Below are positions 16,693 to 25,432 of a DNA stretch of 64,000 nt, piece after piece (the stretch's first letter is position 1; every line of letters begins with the position of its first letter). The position numbers were made by a program, and so were the translations under genes. A model generated the notes under the pieces. The model was given only the letters and a program-made list of their open reading frames with translations, did not search any database and had not been told where the DNA came from. This stretch comes from Anaerolineales bacterium (GTDB taxonomy: Bacteria; Chloroflexota; Anaerolineae; Aggregatilineales; J027), in assembly GCA_020634155.1 (NCBI GenBank), contig JACKCI010000002.1, positions 1,178,001 through 1,242,000 of the forward strand, in the 5' to 3' direction.

Positions 16693-17184
16693 CTACGTCC
16701 AATAATAAATCACATGTCCGTTGGTTTTGGGGTCGGCTCGCCCCGCCTCGACCACATCAAAGGTATGTTCGCTGAGGGCGCGGAACTGCTGGCGGCTCCC
16801 CCAGAAGCGCACCACACTCGGCGAGATGTCGTCGGGTATATCGCTGTCGTCACTGACAATAATCAACTCGCGTGCCACCAAAATAACGCGGTCATGGGTT
16901 TCGTCATGACCAAGGCCCATGTTAGCAACGCGGAATTGTGGCTCAATGGGTTCGCGTAAGGTCATGTCAAAATCATCGAGATTGACTTTGTCAGTGTCGC
17001 CCATATCGGCCAGCATTTCACGCACAGCCTCCGCAAGTTGATGAGCTTGCTGTTTCTCAATAATCACCGACACCAGTTGACCACCTTTACCCGCTTGTAG
17101 CATGAATTGGCGGCGACCCTTTGGCCCGATGGTGCCGATGGTAATAAAATCAATTGGATTGAGTTCAATCTCCGTGTTAGGCAT
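16693..17184 (-). CDS. DUF3090 family protein
   Basis: A 163-residue protein matching DUF3090. It has an N-terminal beta-rich part with GPKGRRQFMLQAG, a helix EKQQAHQLAEAVREML, and a C-terminal half ending RADPKTNGHVIYYWT. Family members occur with histidine-phosphatase and SCO1664-type genes in actinobacteria and Chloroflexota. No function is established. The ATG overlaps the TAA of the phosphatase-like gene by one base, so the three are almost certainly one operon. Confidence 0.9.
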   Translation of the reverse strand: MPNTEIELNPIDFITIGTIGPKGRRQFMLQAGKGGQLVSVIIEKQQAHQLAEAVREMLADMGDTDKVNLDDFDMTLREPIEPQFRVANMGLGHDETHDRVILVARELIIVSDDSDIPDDISPSVVRFWGSRQQFRALSEHTFDVVEAGRADPKTNGHVIYYWT

Positions 17185-17810
17185 TAGTTTTCCTTTTCTT
17201 TTTCTTTCGGTAAGTGGCTGGTATCGTTGACCACTTGAATCATGGGGCGGTCATTGCCGAGATGTAAGATTGAGAGGGATGCGGGTGAGATATTCAAGCG
17301 TTGGAACAAATCAAGGTGCATCCCCAAATAATGGGCTACAATCATCTTGATAATATCACTGTGCGATACCACCGCGACAATCCCTTCGGGGTGTTCAAGG
17401 TTGAGGCGCTCAATGGTATCGACAGCCCGTGCTTGTGCGCCACGCATGGTTTCCCCATCAGGGAATTGCATACGACTTGGCACATGCTGAACGGTGTACC
17501 ACGCTTTTTGCTTGGCAAGTTTTTTGAGCGACTTGCCCTGCCATTCTCCATAGCGAACTTCACCGACGCCATTTTCCACGTGTAAGGTGAGGTCGGGGTG
17601 GTGTTTAGCAATCGCTTGGGCGGTTTCGAGGGTACGTTCTAATGGGCTAGAATAAAGCGCTGTGAGTTTGGTTTCGGCCAGTCGTTGACCAAGGGCCTCG
17701 GCTTGGGCACGACCTAAGTCGTTCAAATGGACAGCAGGTGTCCAGCCCGCCAACTTGCCTGTTTTGACCCATTCATTGACGGCGTGTCGAATCAAGAAAA
17801 AGGTTGCCAT
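17184..17810 (-). CDS. MSMEG_4193-family histidine phosphatase / phosphomutase-like protein
   Basis: A 208-residue protein of the histidine phosphatase superfamily. The phosphoacceptor motif is IRHAVNEWV near residue 8. A second arginine lies in YSSPLERTLETA, the acid/base Glu region in VRYGEWQGKSLKKL, and the second catalytic His in VSHSDIIKMIVAHYLG. The MSMEG_4193 subgroup is a putative phosphoglycerate-mutase-like phosphatase of unknown substrate. AAAGGA lies 5 bases before the ATG. It leads the trio with DUF3090 and SCO1664. Confidence 0.9.
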   Translation of the reverse strand: MATFFLIRHAVNEWVKTGKLAGWTPAVHLNDLGRAQAEALGQRLAETKLTALYSSPLERTLETAQAIAKHHPDLTLHVENGVGEVRYGEWQGKSLKKLAKQKAWYTVQHVPSRMQFPDGETMRGAQARAVDTIERLNLEHPEGIVAVVSHSDIIKMIVAHYLGMHLDLFQRLNISPASLSILHLGNDRPMIQVVNDTSHLPKEKEKEN

Positions 17811-17819
17811 AGGGTTCCT

Positions 17820-17847
17820 TTGCTCAACGCTTCATATGTAACAGAAT
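17820..17847 (+). promoter_or_regulatory. Possible promoter of the SDR gene
   Basis: TTGCTC (17820-17825), 16 bases, CAGAAT (17842-17847). It resembles the better promoter at 18634-18662 in sharing TTTGCTCAAC and AGAATTA, which is the main reason for listing it. Confidence 0.3.
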
Positions 17848-17880
17848 TAGTTTAACATAGGCTTAGGAATTGGGAATAGT

Positions 17881-18627
17881 ATGCCGAATTTTCAGGTGGA
17901 TTTGAAGGGGCGCAGCGCTCTTGTAACGGGTGCGGGCAAAGGTGTTGGGCAAGCGATAGCCCTTGCCCTTGCAACAAGTGGAGCCTCGGTTTTAGTCAAT
18001 GATGTTAACCCCGATAATGCTGATACTGTTATGGAGATGATTCAAGCCAACGGGGGGCAAGCGGTGGCATGGACGGGTGATGTCGCCAACAAACTGATGG
18101 TCGGGGCTATGATTGAAGGCCTCCGCGACGAATTTGGACGCATTGACATTGCCATCAATGCCGCAGGGGTCGAAAAGCAGGGCAGTGTCATGAAACTCGA
18201 TGAATGGGACTGGCGACGCGTCTTTGACATCAATGTGAATGGCACCTTTTTTGTGACCCAACTCGCTGGGCGTGTGATGGCTGATGAAGGTGGTGGTGTG
18301 ATAGTCAACCTTGCCAGCACTGCCGGACACACCTTGCCACGTGCCAATAGCCCAGCCTATGTTTCCAGCAAGGCCGCTATAATTGGTTTGACCAAAGAGG
18401 CTGCCCGTGAATTTGCCAGTTATGGGGTGCGTGTTAATGCCGTGTGTCATGGTAACATTGACGCACCGGACGAAGAACCGAGCCGCTTTGACATCAGCCG
18501 TATTCCCCAAGGTCGCCTCGGAACTCCCGACGAAGTAGCGCAGGTTGTGCTATTCTTGTGTTCAGACGCGGCATCGTATATTACTGGGCAAGCCATTCAT
18601 GTCGATGGTGGCGAGAGTATGGCTTAG
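17881..18627 (+). CDS. Short-chain dehydrogenase/reductase (FabG-like)
   Basis: A 248-residue classical SDR. The cofactor motif is VTGAGKGVGQA (residues 15-25), the structural NAG-type motif is NAAGVEKQG, the catalytic Ser follows NLASTAGH, and the catalytic pair is Tyr and Lys in YVSSKAA. It ends with the usual ITGQAIHVDGGESM segment. The fold reduces or oxidises carbonyls with NAD(P)H; the substrate is unknown. The start is a bare ATG after an AT-rich leader. It is divergent from the histidine-phosphatase trio. Confidence 0.92.
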   Translation: MPNFQVDLKGRSALVTGAGKGVGQAIALALATSGASVLVNDVNPDNADTVMEMIQANGGQAVAWTGDVANKLMVGAMIEGLRDEFGRIDIAINAAGVEKQGSVMKLDEWDWRRVFDINVNGTFFVTQLAGRVMADEGGGVIVNLASTAGHTLPRANSPAYVSSKAAIIGLTKEAAREFASYGVRVNAVCHGNIDAPDEEPSRFDISRIPQGRLGTPDEVAQVVLFLCSDAASYITGQAIHVDGGESMA

Positions 18628-18633
18628 TTGTTT

Positions 18634-18662
18634 TTGCTCAACAGCTAATCGTTCAGTAGAAT
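18634..18662 (+). promoter_or_regulatory. Sigma-70-type promoter for the unknown protein-amidohydrolase operon
   Basis: TTGCTC (18634-18639), a 17-base spacer and TAGAAT (18657-18662), ending 39 bases before the ATG at 18702. Confidence 0.5.
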
Positions 18663-18701
18663 TAAAGACATTCTCTGTGTATGTAACGGACAACAGCAAC
18701 T

Positions 18702-19682
18702 ATGGCAGAAAGAAAATTGCAAGTACGGATTGATAATCGTGTCCGTTTGATGTCAGCAGTTTTAGCGGCAACCAAATGGCCGAGTTCTGAACAACCTCGC
18801 CCGCATCAACACGCTCGTACCACGACCAAGCGGGTTGCTGAGTTTTCACATCATCCCGCCGTCACGGGCGCTCAAGTTTTGCTTGACCAAGGCGCTCCCT
18901 TAGAGGCCCTGTTTACTTATGCCCTTAAACTCTCGTGGCCGGATTTAGAGGATCAGCATGTGCCGCGTTGGGTACCCCCCAAGTGGAATCAGCACCTCAA
19001 AAGCTATTTTACCGCCACTAACCTTGAGACAATATGGGGTGAAGCCGACAGCGAATGGCAGAAAGCCCGCCAAGAAACCGACGAGATTCTGGATAAAGCC
19101 GATTTTTACAGTTTCTTAGAGCCGTTTGTGGGGCAGGTAGTCGAACAATTGGTTTTTCTTCCCAACATCTCCTATCCCGTCAGCCGTTCTATCGGTGTGC
19201 GGATTGGGGGTGAATTGGTGGCAATCGGGCCGCCCCGTCCCGCATGGGGCGATAATCCCCCGTGGCCCTTCAATGAAGACCCCGCCCATATCTATGCGAC
19301 GGCTCTCTCAGAATATGCTCGCTTGTTGATGTTGTCTTATCTGCGTCAACATGCTGAAGAGGTGGCTCCAATTGCTCAGAAACCCTTACCAATTGGCGAC
19401 CAATTCCGTGCTGCCTATCCGAATTGGGGCGACCAGTTCACCGAACTTTTTGCATTGGGTGCGGTGGCTTTGTTCCTTGAGCAGTCAGTGGCTCCCCACG
19501 AAGCCAAGGCCTATGTTTTGCTTCAGCATAAAATGAAGGGCTTGAACGTTCTTCCGGGGGTGGTCAGTGTGTTACGGCGCTATATGAGCGACTACGCCAA
19601 CAACAAATACGAGACCTTTATCAAGTATTTGCCAAATTTCCCCGGTCATTTGAGGGTGGCAAAGACGATAACAACCCTATGA
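18702..19682 (+). CDS. Protein of unknown function, 326 residues
   Basis: I do not recognise the family with confidence. The protein is soluble and mostly helical, without a signal peptide or membrane segment. It is rich in Trp and Pro motifs such as RWVPPKWNQHL, PPRPAWGDNPPWPF and AYPNWGDQF. A helix with FLEPFVGQVVEQLVFLPNI lies near residues 140-165. The N-terminus (DNRVRLMSAVLAATKWP) is faintly like the start of the DUF4932 family, but no HExxH zinc motif is visible. It overlaps the amidohydrolase start by 4 bases (ATGA), so the pair is translationally coupled and probably functionally linked. Confidence 0.8.
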   Translation: MAERKLQVRIDNRVRLMSAVLAATKWPSSEQPRPHQHARTTTKRVAEFSHHPAVTGAQVLLDQGAPLEALFTYALKLSWPDLEDQHVPRWVPPKWNQHLKSYFTATNLETIWGEADSEWQKARQETDEILDKADFYSFLEPFVGQVVEQLVFLPNISYPVSRSIGVRIGGELVAIGPPRPAWGDNPPWPFNEDPAHIYATALSEYARLLMLSYLRQHAEEVAPIAQKPLPIGDQFRAAYPNWGDQFTELFALGAVALFLEQSVAPHEAKAYVLLQHKMKGLNVLPGVVSVLRRYMSDYANNKYETFIKYLPNFPGHLRVAKTITTL

Positions 19683-21289
19683 TTGACCGTATTGTCCTAA
19701 ATGCTCGTATCTATACCCAATCTCCAACACAGCCTTGGGCGCAGGCCTTAGCCATCATCGGGGAGCGCATTGTCGCCGTTGGGGATAACGACGCAATTGG
19801 GGCATTGGCCTCATCCCAGACGGTCATTGATGATGTCGGTGGGCAGTTGGTGATTCCCGGTTTGACCGATGCCCATCTGCATCTCAAGAGCTATGCCCGC
19901 TTGCTGCATTCGGTCAATTTGGTTGATGTTCCGACTAAGGTCGAGGCTCTAGCCCGTATCAAGGCGCGGGTAGATGCTACACCAACTGGCGAGTGGGTGT
20001 CGGGTATTGGCTGGCGCAAGGATGCGTGGGGCGTTGGGCATGATTTTCCAACGGCTGCCGACCTAGACGCCATTTCTACCCAGCACCCCATCTATTTGGC
20101 TGACCGCAGTGGTCATGCCGCGTGGGTCAATAGCTTGGCGCTACGGCTTGGTGGCATTACTGACAGCACGCCTGACCCGGTAGGTGGGCAAATCCAACGC
20201 GGGCCAGATGGCAAAGCGACGGGGATTCTATTTGAAGACCCCGCCATGAACTTCGTCAAAAATATCATGCCTAAGCATACGCCATCTCAGATAGCAGATT
20301 GGATTGCCGACGCCCAAACGCTCACTTTGCGGATGGGGCTAACGGGCATGCACGACTTTGATAATCCTGATTGCATGGCGGCCCTCCAAATTTTGCGTGA
20401 GCAGGGTCATCTACACACCCGCGTTGTGAAGCAAATCAACGTCGATTGGATTGAATACGCCTATCAATTGGGCATCCGTAGTGGCTTCGGTGATGACTGG
20501 ATTCGCTTTGGCGGCCTGAAAATCTTTGCCGATGGCGCACTCGGCCCACAAACAGCGCTGATGCTGGCTCCATATGAGAACGACCCCACCAATTATGGCA
20601 TTACCGTCACCGACAAAGAAGAAATTTACGCGCTGATTAGCAAGGCCAGCGCCAATGGCTTGTTATCGACTGTCCATGCTATTGGTGATAAAGCCGTGCA
20701 TGATGTTTTGGATGTCTACGAGGCGGTGCGTCAAGAAGAGGACCAACGGGGAACCCCTCGCCAACAATTACGCCACCGCATTGAGCATGTCCAACTGATA
20801 CACCCCGACGATGTAGGGCGCTTGGCGGCCTTGGATGTGATTGCCTCCATGCAAACCATCCACGCCACCTCAGATTATCAAATGGCAGATTATTTTTGGG
20901 GCAAACGTTCCGAGTATGGCTATGCTACCCGCAAGCAACTCAACGCGGGCGCGGTCTTGGCCCTTGGCTCCGATGCGCCATTAGACGACATCAACCCACT
21001 GGCGGGTATTTATGCTGCTATTACCCGCCGCCGTGCGGATGGCTCACCGGGGCCGGATGGCTGGTATCCTGAAGAGCGCCTGACCCTAGCCGAAGCCTTG
21101 CAGGGCTATACCACTGGCCCCGCCTATGCCGCTTATATGGAAGACCGCCTAGGGCGATTAACCGTAGGCTATCTTGCTGATATGGTTGTACTTGACCAAG
21201 ATTGGTTCAACAACGAGCCAGAAGCAATTTTAGAGACCAACGTCTTAGGGACGATGGTTGGTGGGCGCTGGCGTTACCGAGAGTTTTAG
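19679..21289 (+). CDS. Amidohydrolase family protein (YtcJ-like)
   Basis: A 536-residue metal-dependent amidohydrolase of the long YtcJ type. Metal-binding motif DAHLHLKSYA lies near residue 64. HAIGDKAVHDVLDVYE (about 325-340), RHRIEHVQLI and the C-terminal LGSDAPLDDINPLAGIYAAITR carry the later histidines and the catalytic Asp. The family hydrolyses exocyclic amide or related bonds; the substrate is not predictable. It is coupled by a 4-base overlap to the unknown protein and followed 3 bases later by the FtsB-like gene. Confidence 0.92.
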   Translation: MIDRIVLNARIYTQSPTQPWAQALAIIGERIVAVGDNDAIGALASSQTVIDDVGGQLVIPGLTDAHLHLKSYARLLHSVNLVDVPTKVEALARIKARVDATPTGEWVSGIGWRKDAWGVGHDFPTAADLDAISTQHPIYLADRSGHAAWVNSLALRLGGITDSTPDPVGGQIQRGPDGKATGILFEDPAMNFVKNIMPKHTPSQIADWIADAQTLTLRMGLTGMHDFDNPDCMAALQILREQGHLHTRVVKQINVDWIEYAYQLGIRSGFGDDWIRFGGLKIFADGALGPQTALMLAPYENDPTNYGITVTDKEEIYALISKASANGLLSTVHAIGDKAVHDVLDVYEAVRQEEDQRGTPRQQLRHRIEHVQLIHPDDVGRLAALDVIASMQTIHATSDYQMADYFWGKRSEYGYATRKQLNAGAVLALGSDAPLDDINPLAGIYAAITRRRADGSPGPDGWYPEERLTLAEALQGYTTGPAYAAYMEDRLGRLTVGYLADMVVLDQDWFNNEPEAILETNVLGTMVGGRWRYREF

Positions 21290-21292
21290 CGC

Positions 21293-21745
21293 ATGGACCA
21301 AATCCCTGAAATGTATCGCCGCCGCCGCGAAGAGCGCCGCCGTGAACGCCGTCAACAAATCACAGGTGTGCAAGTGGTCTTTGTCTCGATTTTGGCGATA
21401 GGGCTGCTGCTAACGATTAACTTCAGTGCGCGTATACGGCGTGGGCAGGTCTATACTGACCTACGCAATGAAGTCCAAGGCACCCTTGATGCCCTCCAGC
21501 AACAGAATACGGATCTTCGCAAAGAACTTGATTTTTCCAAGAGTGACGCGGCGGTTGCTCAATGGGCGCATGAAGATGGCAAGATGGTGCGCCCCGGCGA
21601 GGTGTTGATTATTCCTGTTCCCGGTTACAATGTCATTCCCACCCCAACCCCGACCCGTTCTCCGGTGATTGATGAAGGCCGCGAACCTGAAGTTCCAGTT
21701 TGGCAGTTGTGGTGGAGTTTGTTTTTTGACGGCGATCCGCCATAA
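21293..21745 (+). CDS. FtsB/DivIC-like septum formation initiator protein
   Basis: A 150-residue single-pass membrane protein. An Arg-rich cytoplasmic tail (residues 8-22) precedes one transmembrane helix (about 26-46). A coiled coil follows (YTDLRNEVQGTLDALQQQNTDLRKEL), then a conserved-looking WAHEDGKMVRPGEVLIIPVPG, which is the usual end of the DivIC/FtsB fold. A Pro/Thr tail ends in an aromatic helix (VWQLWWSLFFDGDPP), an unusual feature. FtsB-type proteins help recruit the division machinery. It starts 3 bases after the amidohydrolase stop. Confidence 0.82.
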   Translation: MDQIPEMYRRRREERRRERRQQITGVQVVFVSILAIGLLLTINFSARIRRGQVYTDLRNEVQGTLDALQQQNTDLRKELDFSKSDAAVAQWAHEDGKMVRPGEVLIIPVPGYNVIPTPTPTRSPVIDEGREPEVPVWQLWWSLFFDGDPP

Positions 21746-21795
21746 TAGGGCAAGAAAAATCAACATCTACATAGAATACATGAGCGGGATAACCA

Positions 21796-22413
21796 ATGAC
21801 CGAAGGTCAAAAAAATATCCTAACCGGAGTTGCAGCCTTAATCATTGTTGTATTCTTTGGCTCAGTGGCTTATATCATCTGGCAGCAACAGCAAACTGAG
21901 AAGCTAGTCTCTGCCTTTGGCGATGATGTTGTCGCTATGTGTAATCCTCCCAGTGGCGGGAATGCCAACCCCAACAACACCCCCCGTCATGCTGATTATT
22001 TTAAAGCGGCTGTGTTTCCTGCCAACGGTGGATCCAAACTGCATAGTTGGTACGATGCCCTCATTGATGAAGTCCGCGCTGAAAATAAAGATGAACTAGA
22101 TATTATCATCTGTATGGGCGAGCCGATTGAAGAGGCTCTTGAAGTCTGTGAGTATTACTCATTGTTGACTTATGACACCAGTACAGCCATCTTTACCATT
22201 ACCCGTGTGCGTTATTTCGTGACGGCAGTGGTGATTAATGCTCGTAATGGCAACCGTATCGCCAACGCCAAAGTCTACGGTGCAGACCCCGAAGCCTGTC
22301 CTGACCAAGAACGGGCTGAACAAGGCTCTAATGATTTTCTGCGTGGGGATAAGCCAACGGAGAATGACTTTCTCCGTACTATGCAAACCTATTTAGTCGC
22401 AAGGCCAAGATAG
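21796..22413 (+). CDS. Hypothetical single-pass membrane protein
   Basis: A 205-residue protein that I cannot assign to a family. One transmembrane helix (about residues 11-30) is followed by an extracytoplasmic domain with several cysteines (MCNPPSG, IICMGEP, VCEYYS, ACPDQE) and a strand-rich centre (SLLTYDTSTAIFTITRVRYF). The cysteines could form disulfides outside the cell. It lies 50 bases after the FtsB-like gene. Its last 25 bases overlap the end of the convergent glycosyltransferase gene. Confidence 0.75.
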   Translation: MTEGQKNILTGVAALIIVVFFGSVAYIIWQQQQTEKLVSAFGDDVVAMCNPPSGGNANPNNTPRHADYFKAAVFPANGGSKLHSWYDALIDEVRAENKDELDIIICMGEPIEEALEVCEYYSLLTYDTSTAIFTITRVRYFVTAVVINARNGNRIANAKVYGADPEACPDQERAEQGSNDFLRGDKPTENDFLRTMQTYLVARPR

Positions 22414-23840
22414 TACACCACAAAATCCCCTTGATGGGCGGCTAACTCATTTTCGATGCCGACTCGTTCAAGGATAACCAGCCACGGTTGAGCGGTTGCT
22501 GCGTTAGGTGCGACAAGGTAACCGCTTTTGTGTTTTGTTTTCAAATAGTCGGCTAAATCTTCAGGTGTGGCAAAATACAGGACATCGACAGCAGGTTCCT
22601 CTCCTAAATACCATTGTAGATACCATCCCAGCCAATTGTCATAGATTTCACTGCCTTCAAACTCACGGTTGAGGGTATCGGCAAATTGGTCAATACCTGT
22701 AATGTCGGCGGGGCGTTGGGTAGCGTGCAAGGCGCTCGACCAGCTAATCGCGCTAATGGCAATCATGAGGATGGATATGCCTCTAGGCCAATAACTGATG
22801 ACCCATGTTAACGCTTGACCTGCAATCAGCAACGCGAAGGGGACTACTAACAGCATGTAGCGATCCCATGTGCTAAATGCGATGAGCCAATAAATGCCCC
22901 CATACCACACCAAAAAACCCGTGATGAGCCATGCCACTAAGCCCAAACGTGTGGGTCGATAAGCCATAGCGCCAAGCCATAGCACTACAATAATCAAGAG
23001 AATAATACCAAGCGATGCCTGACCAACCGTCTGCGACCCAATATGCAGCCATGTTTCAGCACGGGGGATGACCTCATCGGCACGGATGAAGCGTCCGGGG
23101 TTGTTGTTGCGGCTACCGAGTGTAAAGAGGCTAGGCGCACCGCGTGGCACATCCCATAGCGCGATGATGCTAATGGGAATGAGCAGCCCGCTCAAAAAAA
23201 TCGGCACATGATGGCGCGACCTCGCCCAGACCTGCGGCCTGACCTCGCCCGCGCCCGCCGCCAGCCCCATCCCGACCACCACTGGCACCACCCAAATCGC
23301 GGTGGGCTTGATTGCCAGTGCCAATCCTAACGCCCAGCCTGTCGGCCCCCAACGCTGACGCACCGCGAACCATGCTCCCAACAGGATACAAGTTAACATG
23401 GGTGGGTCTTGAAAGGCAGTGGCGGCATAACTGATGTCAAGTGGTGAGAGGGCATAGAGTAGCAGTGCAAGGGCGGCAGCCTGTTGATCGAGGCGTTTGG
23501 CGAGGGCATAGAAAGCAGCCAGCCCAATAATATTGGCGAATACATTGGGGATGCGGGCCGCAAACTCCGATTCGCCCCAGACGCGCATGCTCAAGCCGAC
23601 GAGGATATAAGTTGTGGGGGGTTTGTCGGTAGGGGCGTCATAGAGCAGCCAGTCGTTGCCAATGACCATCTGGCGGGCATAGCTACTAAAGAGGGCTTCA
23701 TCGGCAAAAAAAACACTATCCCGTGCCAGCCCACCAATCCGAAAATAAGCCCCGAAAAGCAAAATTGCTAAGGGGATGAGCAACCCCTTAGTTGGTGAAA
23801 CGATAGCGGAAGAGCGTCCAGAGTGCGATGAAGAAGTCAT
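22389..23840 (-). CDS. Glycosyltransferase family 39 (ArnT/PMT-like) membrane protein
   Basis: About 483 residues with around 11 hydrophobic segments, characteristic of GT-C enzymes that use polyprenyl-phosphate sugars. The first extracytoplasmic loop has FFADEALFSSYARQM, holding the Asp-Glu catalytic pair of the family, and DKPPTTYILVG follows. A soluble C-terminal part ends FVVYYLGLATK. The start at 23840 is chosen as the closest plausible ATG; it overlaps the GT2 gene by 53 bases and has no strong ribosome binding site. The upstream GT2 gene could supply the lipid-linked sugar donor. Confidence 0.85.
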   Translation of the reverse strand: MTSSSHSGRSSAIVSPTKGLLIPLAILLFGAYFRIGGLARDSVFFADEALFSSYARQMVIGNDWLLYDAPTDKPPTTYILVGLSMRVWGESEFAARIPNVFANIIGLAAFYALAKRLDQQAAALALLLYALSPLDISYAATAFQDPPMLTCILLGAWFAVRQRWGPTGWALGLALAIKPTAIWVVPVVVGMGLAAGAGEVRPQVWARSRHHVPIFLSGLLIPISIIALWDVPRGAPSLFTLGSRNNNPGRFIRADEVIPRAETWLHIGSQTVGQASLGIILLIIVVLWLGAMAYRPTRLGLVAWLITGFLVWYGGIYWLIAFSTWDRYMLLVVPFALLIAGQALTWVISYWPRGISILMIAISAISWSSALHATQRPADITGIDQFADTLNREFEGSEIYDNWLGWYLQWYLGEEPAVDVLYFATPEDLADYLKTKHKSGYLVAPNAATAQPWLVILERVGIENELAAHQGDFVVYYLGLATK

Positions 23841-24477
23841 ACCACTTGATTTTCTTGCCTTCATCCCATTCACGCCCATTGTAAGAAACAGGCACTTCAT
23901 AAATCCGAATCCGCTGTTTCAGGACTTTGGCGGTGACTTCCGGTTCAATCTCAAAGCCTGTGGAGCGTAACCTCAGATTTTTAGCAACATCAGCCCGAAA
24001 GACTTTATAGCAGGTCTCCATATCGCTCAAAATTGAGTTATAGAGAACGTTGGTTACAAGTGTTAGGGTGCGATTGGCGATCATATTCCAAAAGAACATG
24101 GCTTTGCGTGGGCCACCTAAAAAGCGTGAGCCATACACAACACTGGCTATCCCTTCCTCAATCGGGCGTAGCAGGGTGGGGTAATCACGCGGGTCATACT
24201 CAAGGTCAGCATCTTGAATGAGGATAATGTCACCCGTAGCATTCTTGATGCCCGTGCGGACAGCGGCCCCTTTGCCTTGATTATGGGGATGCAGTACACC
24301 CCGCACCACCCCATTTTCCAAATTGGGGATAAGGTCGCGGGTACCATCGGTTGAGCCGTCATCGACAATAATAATTTCATCTACTATTTCGGTTGCCAAC
24401 ACACGCCCGACGACTTTTTCGAGGGTTGTGACTTCATTGTAGCAAGGGATAATAACTGATAGTTTCAAGTTCGCCAT
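23788..24477 (-). CDS. Glycosyltransferase family 2 (dolichyl/polyprenyl-phosphate mannosyltransferase-like)
   Basis: A 229-residue GT-A enzyme. It starts LKLSVIIPCYNEVTTLEKVV and carries IIIVDDGSTDGTRDL, the NQGKGAAVRTG substrate loop, the metal-binding ILIQDADLEYDPRDYP and YGSRFLGG. These match DPM1-type enzymes that load a sugar onto a polyprenyl phosphate at the membrane face. There is no C-terminal membrane anchor. The ATG has GAGG directly against it; a TTG nine bases downstream (giving MKLSVIIPC, the family-typical start) has better spacing. The pair with the GT39 gene fits a lipid-linked glycosylation route. Confidence 0.92.
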   Translation of the reverse strand: MANLKLSVIIPCYNEVTTLEKVVGRVLATEIVDEIIIVDDGSTDGTRDLIPNLENGVVRGVLHPHNQGKGAAVRTGIKNATGDIILIQDADLEYDPRDYPTLLRPIEEGIASVVYGSRFLGGPRKAMFFWNMIANRTLTLVTNVLYNSILSDMETCYKVFRADVAKNLRLRSTGFEIEPEVTAKVLKQRIRIYEVPVSYNGREWDEGKKIKWYDFFIALWTLFRYRFTN

Positions 24478-24556
24478 CCTCGTTTTGGGTATTTATAATA
24501 GCCATGCTCATCATAGATGTCTATTCTAGTTTGTTGAACGTAGAGAGGACGTAGTA

Positions 24557-25432
24557 ATGCCATCCCTATCCACTTTTAGTATTGTAGCTTATGACCCTGA
24601 TGAACAAGCATGGGGCGTAGCGGTTGCCAGTAAATTTTTAGCGGCAGCATCGGTTGTGAGTTGGGCGCAGTCTGGAGCAGGGGCCGTCGCAACCCAAGCG
24701 TTTGCCAAAATGGGTTTTGGGCCTGATGGTTTGGCGCTAATGGCAAATGGTACCTCCGCCAGTGCCGCCTTAACGCTGTTGTTGGCGGCTGACCCTAAAT
24801 CTGCCGACCGCCAAGTCGGTATCGTTGATGCTCAAGGCAATGCGGCGGCCCATACCGGTAGTGATTGTTTTCCTTGGGCGGGTCACAAAATCGGCCAAGG
24901 CTATACCTGCCAAGGCAACATCCTCACTGGCCCTGAAACCCTTGATGCAATGGCGGCTGCCTTTGAGAACACTACTGGCGAATTAGCGGATCGCCTCGTG
25001 GCGGGGCTGCTGGCGGGCGATAGGGCTGGCGGTGACCGTCGCGGCAAGCAATCAGCGGGTCTATTGGTGGTTAAGTCTGGTGGTGGCTATGGGGGCGACA
25101 ACGACCGCTATTTAGATTTGCGGGTGGATGATGACCCCGACCCTGTAGCACGTTTAGCCCATTTGGTCAAAATGCACCATCTCTTTTTTGGCGAACCCAA
25201 CCCCGCCGACCTTATGCCGATTGATTCGACCATTGCCAGCGAATTGCAGCAGCTTTTACTCAATCAAGGTCTGTATCAGGGGCCAGTGTCAGGCCAATGG
25301 GATGATGCCAGCAAACAGGCTTTTTGGGATTTTTGCGGTGTTGAGAATCTAGAAGAACGCTGGTCATTAGACCAAGACCCCGATAAGATAGACAAGGTTG
25401 TTTTGGAGTATATACGGGGTAGATTTCACTAA
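24557..25432 (+). CDS. DUF1028 domain protein with C-terminal putative peptidoglycan-binding-like segment
   Basis: A 291-residue protein. Residues 1 to about 215 match DUF1028, an Ntn-hydrolase-like fold: LSTFSIVAYDPDEQAWGVAVASKFLAAASVVSWAQ at the N-terminus, VGIVDAQGNAAAHTG, and GGDRRGKQSAGLLVV. After LFFGEP comes a 70-residue tail with IASELQQLLLNQGLYQGPVSGQWDDASKQAFWDFCG. It resembles the helical peptidoglycan-binding-like domain often fused to DUF1028. The biochemical role is unknown. The stop overlaps the arginase ATG by one base. Confidence 0.9.
   Translation: MPSLSTFSIVAYDPDEQAWGVAVASKFLAAASVVSWAQSGAGAVATQAFAKMGFGPDGLALMANGTSASAALTLLLAADPKSADRQVGIVDAQGNAAAHTGSDCFPWAGHKIGQGYTCQGNILTGPETLDAMAAAFENTTGELADRLVAGLLAGDRAGGDRRGKQSAGLLVVKSGGGYGGDNDRYLDLRVDDDPDPVARLAHLVKMHHLFFGEPNPADLMPIDSTIASELQQLLLNQGLYQGPVSGQWDDASKQAFWDFCGVENLEERWSLDQDPDKIDKVVLEYIRGRFH

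Noticed and set aside
23200..23300. GC-rich patch in the GT39 gene suggesting foreign DNA
   Set aside because: The frame continues through it as a plausible cytoplasmic loop between hydrophobic segments and flanks are normal; it is too short to support transfer.
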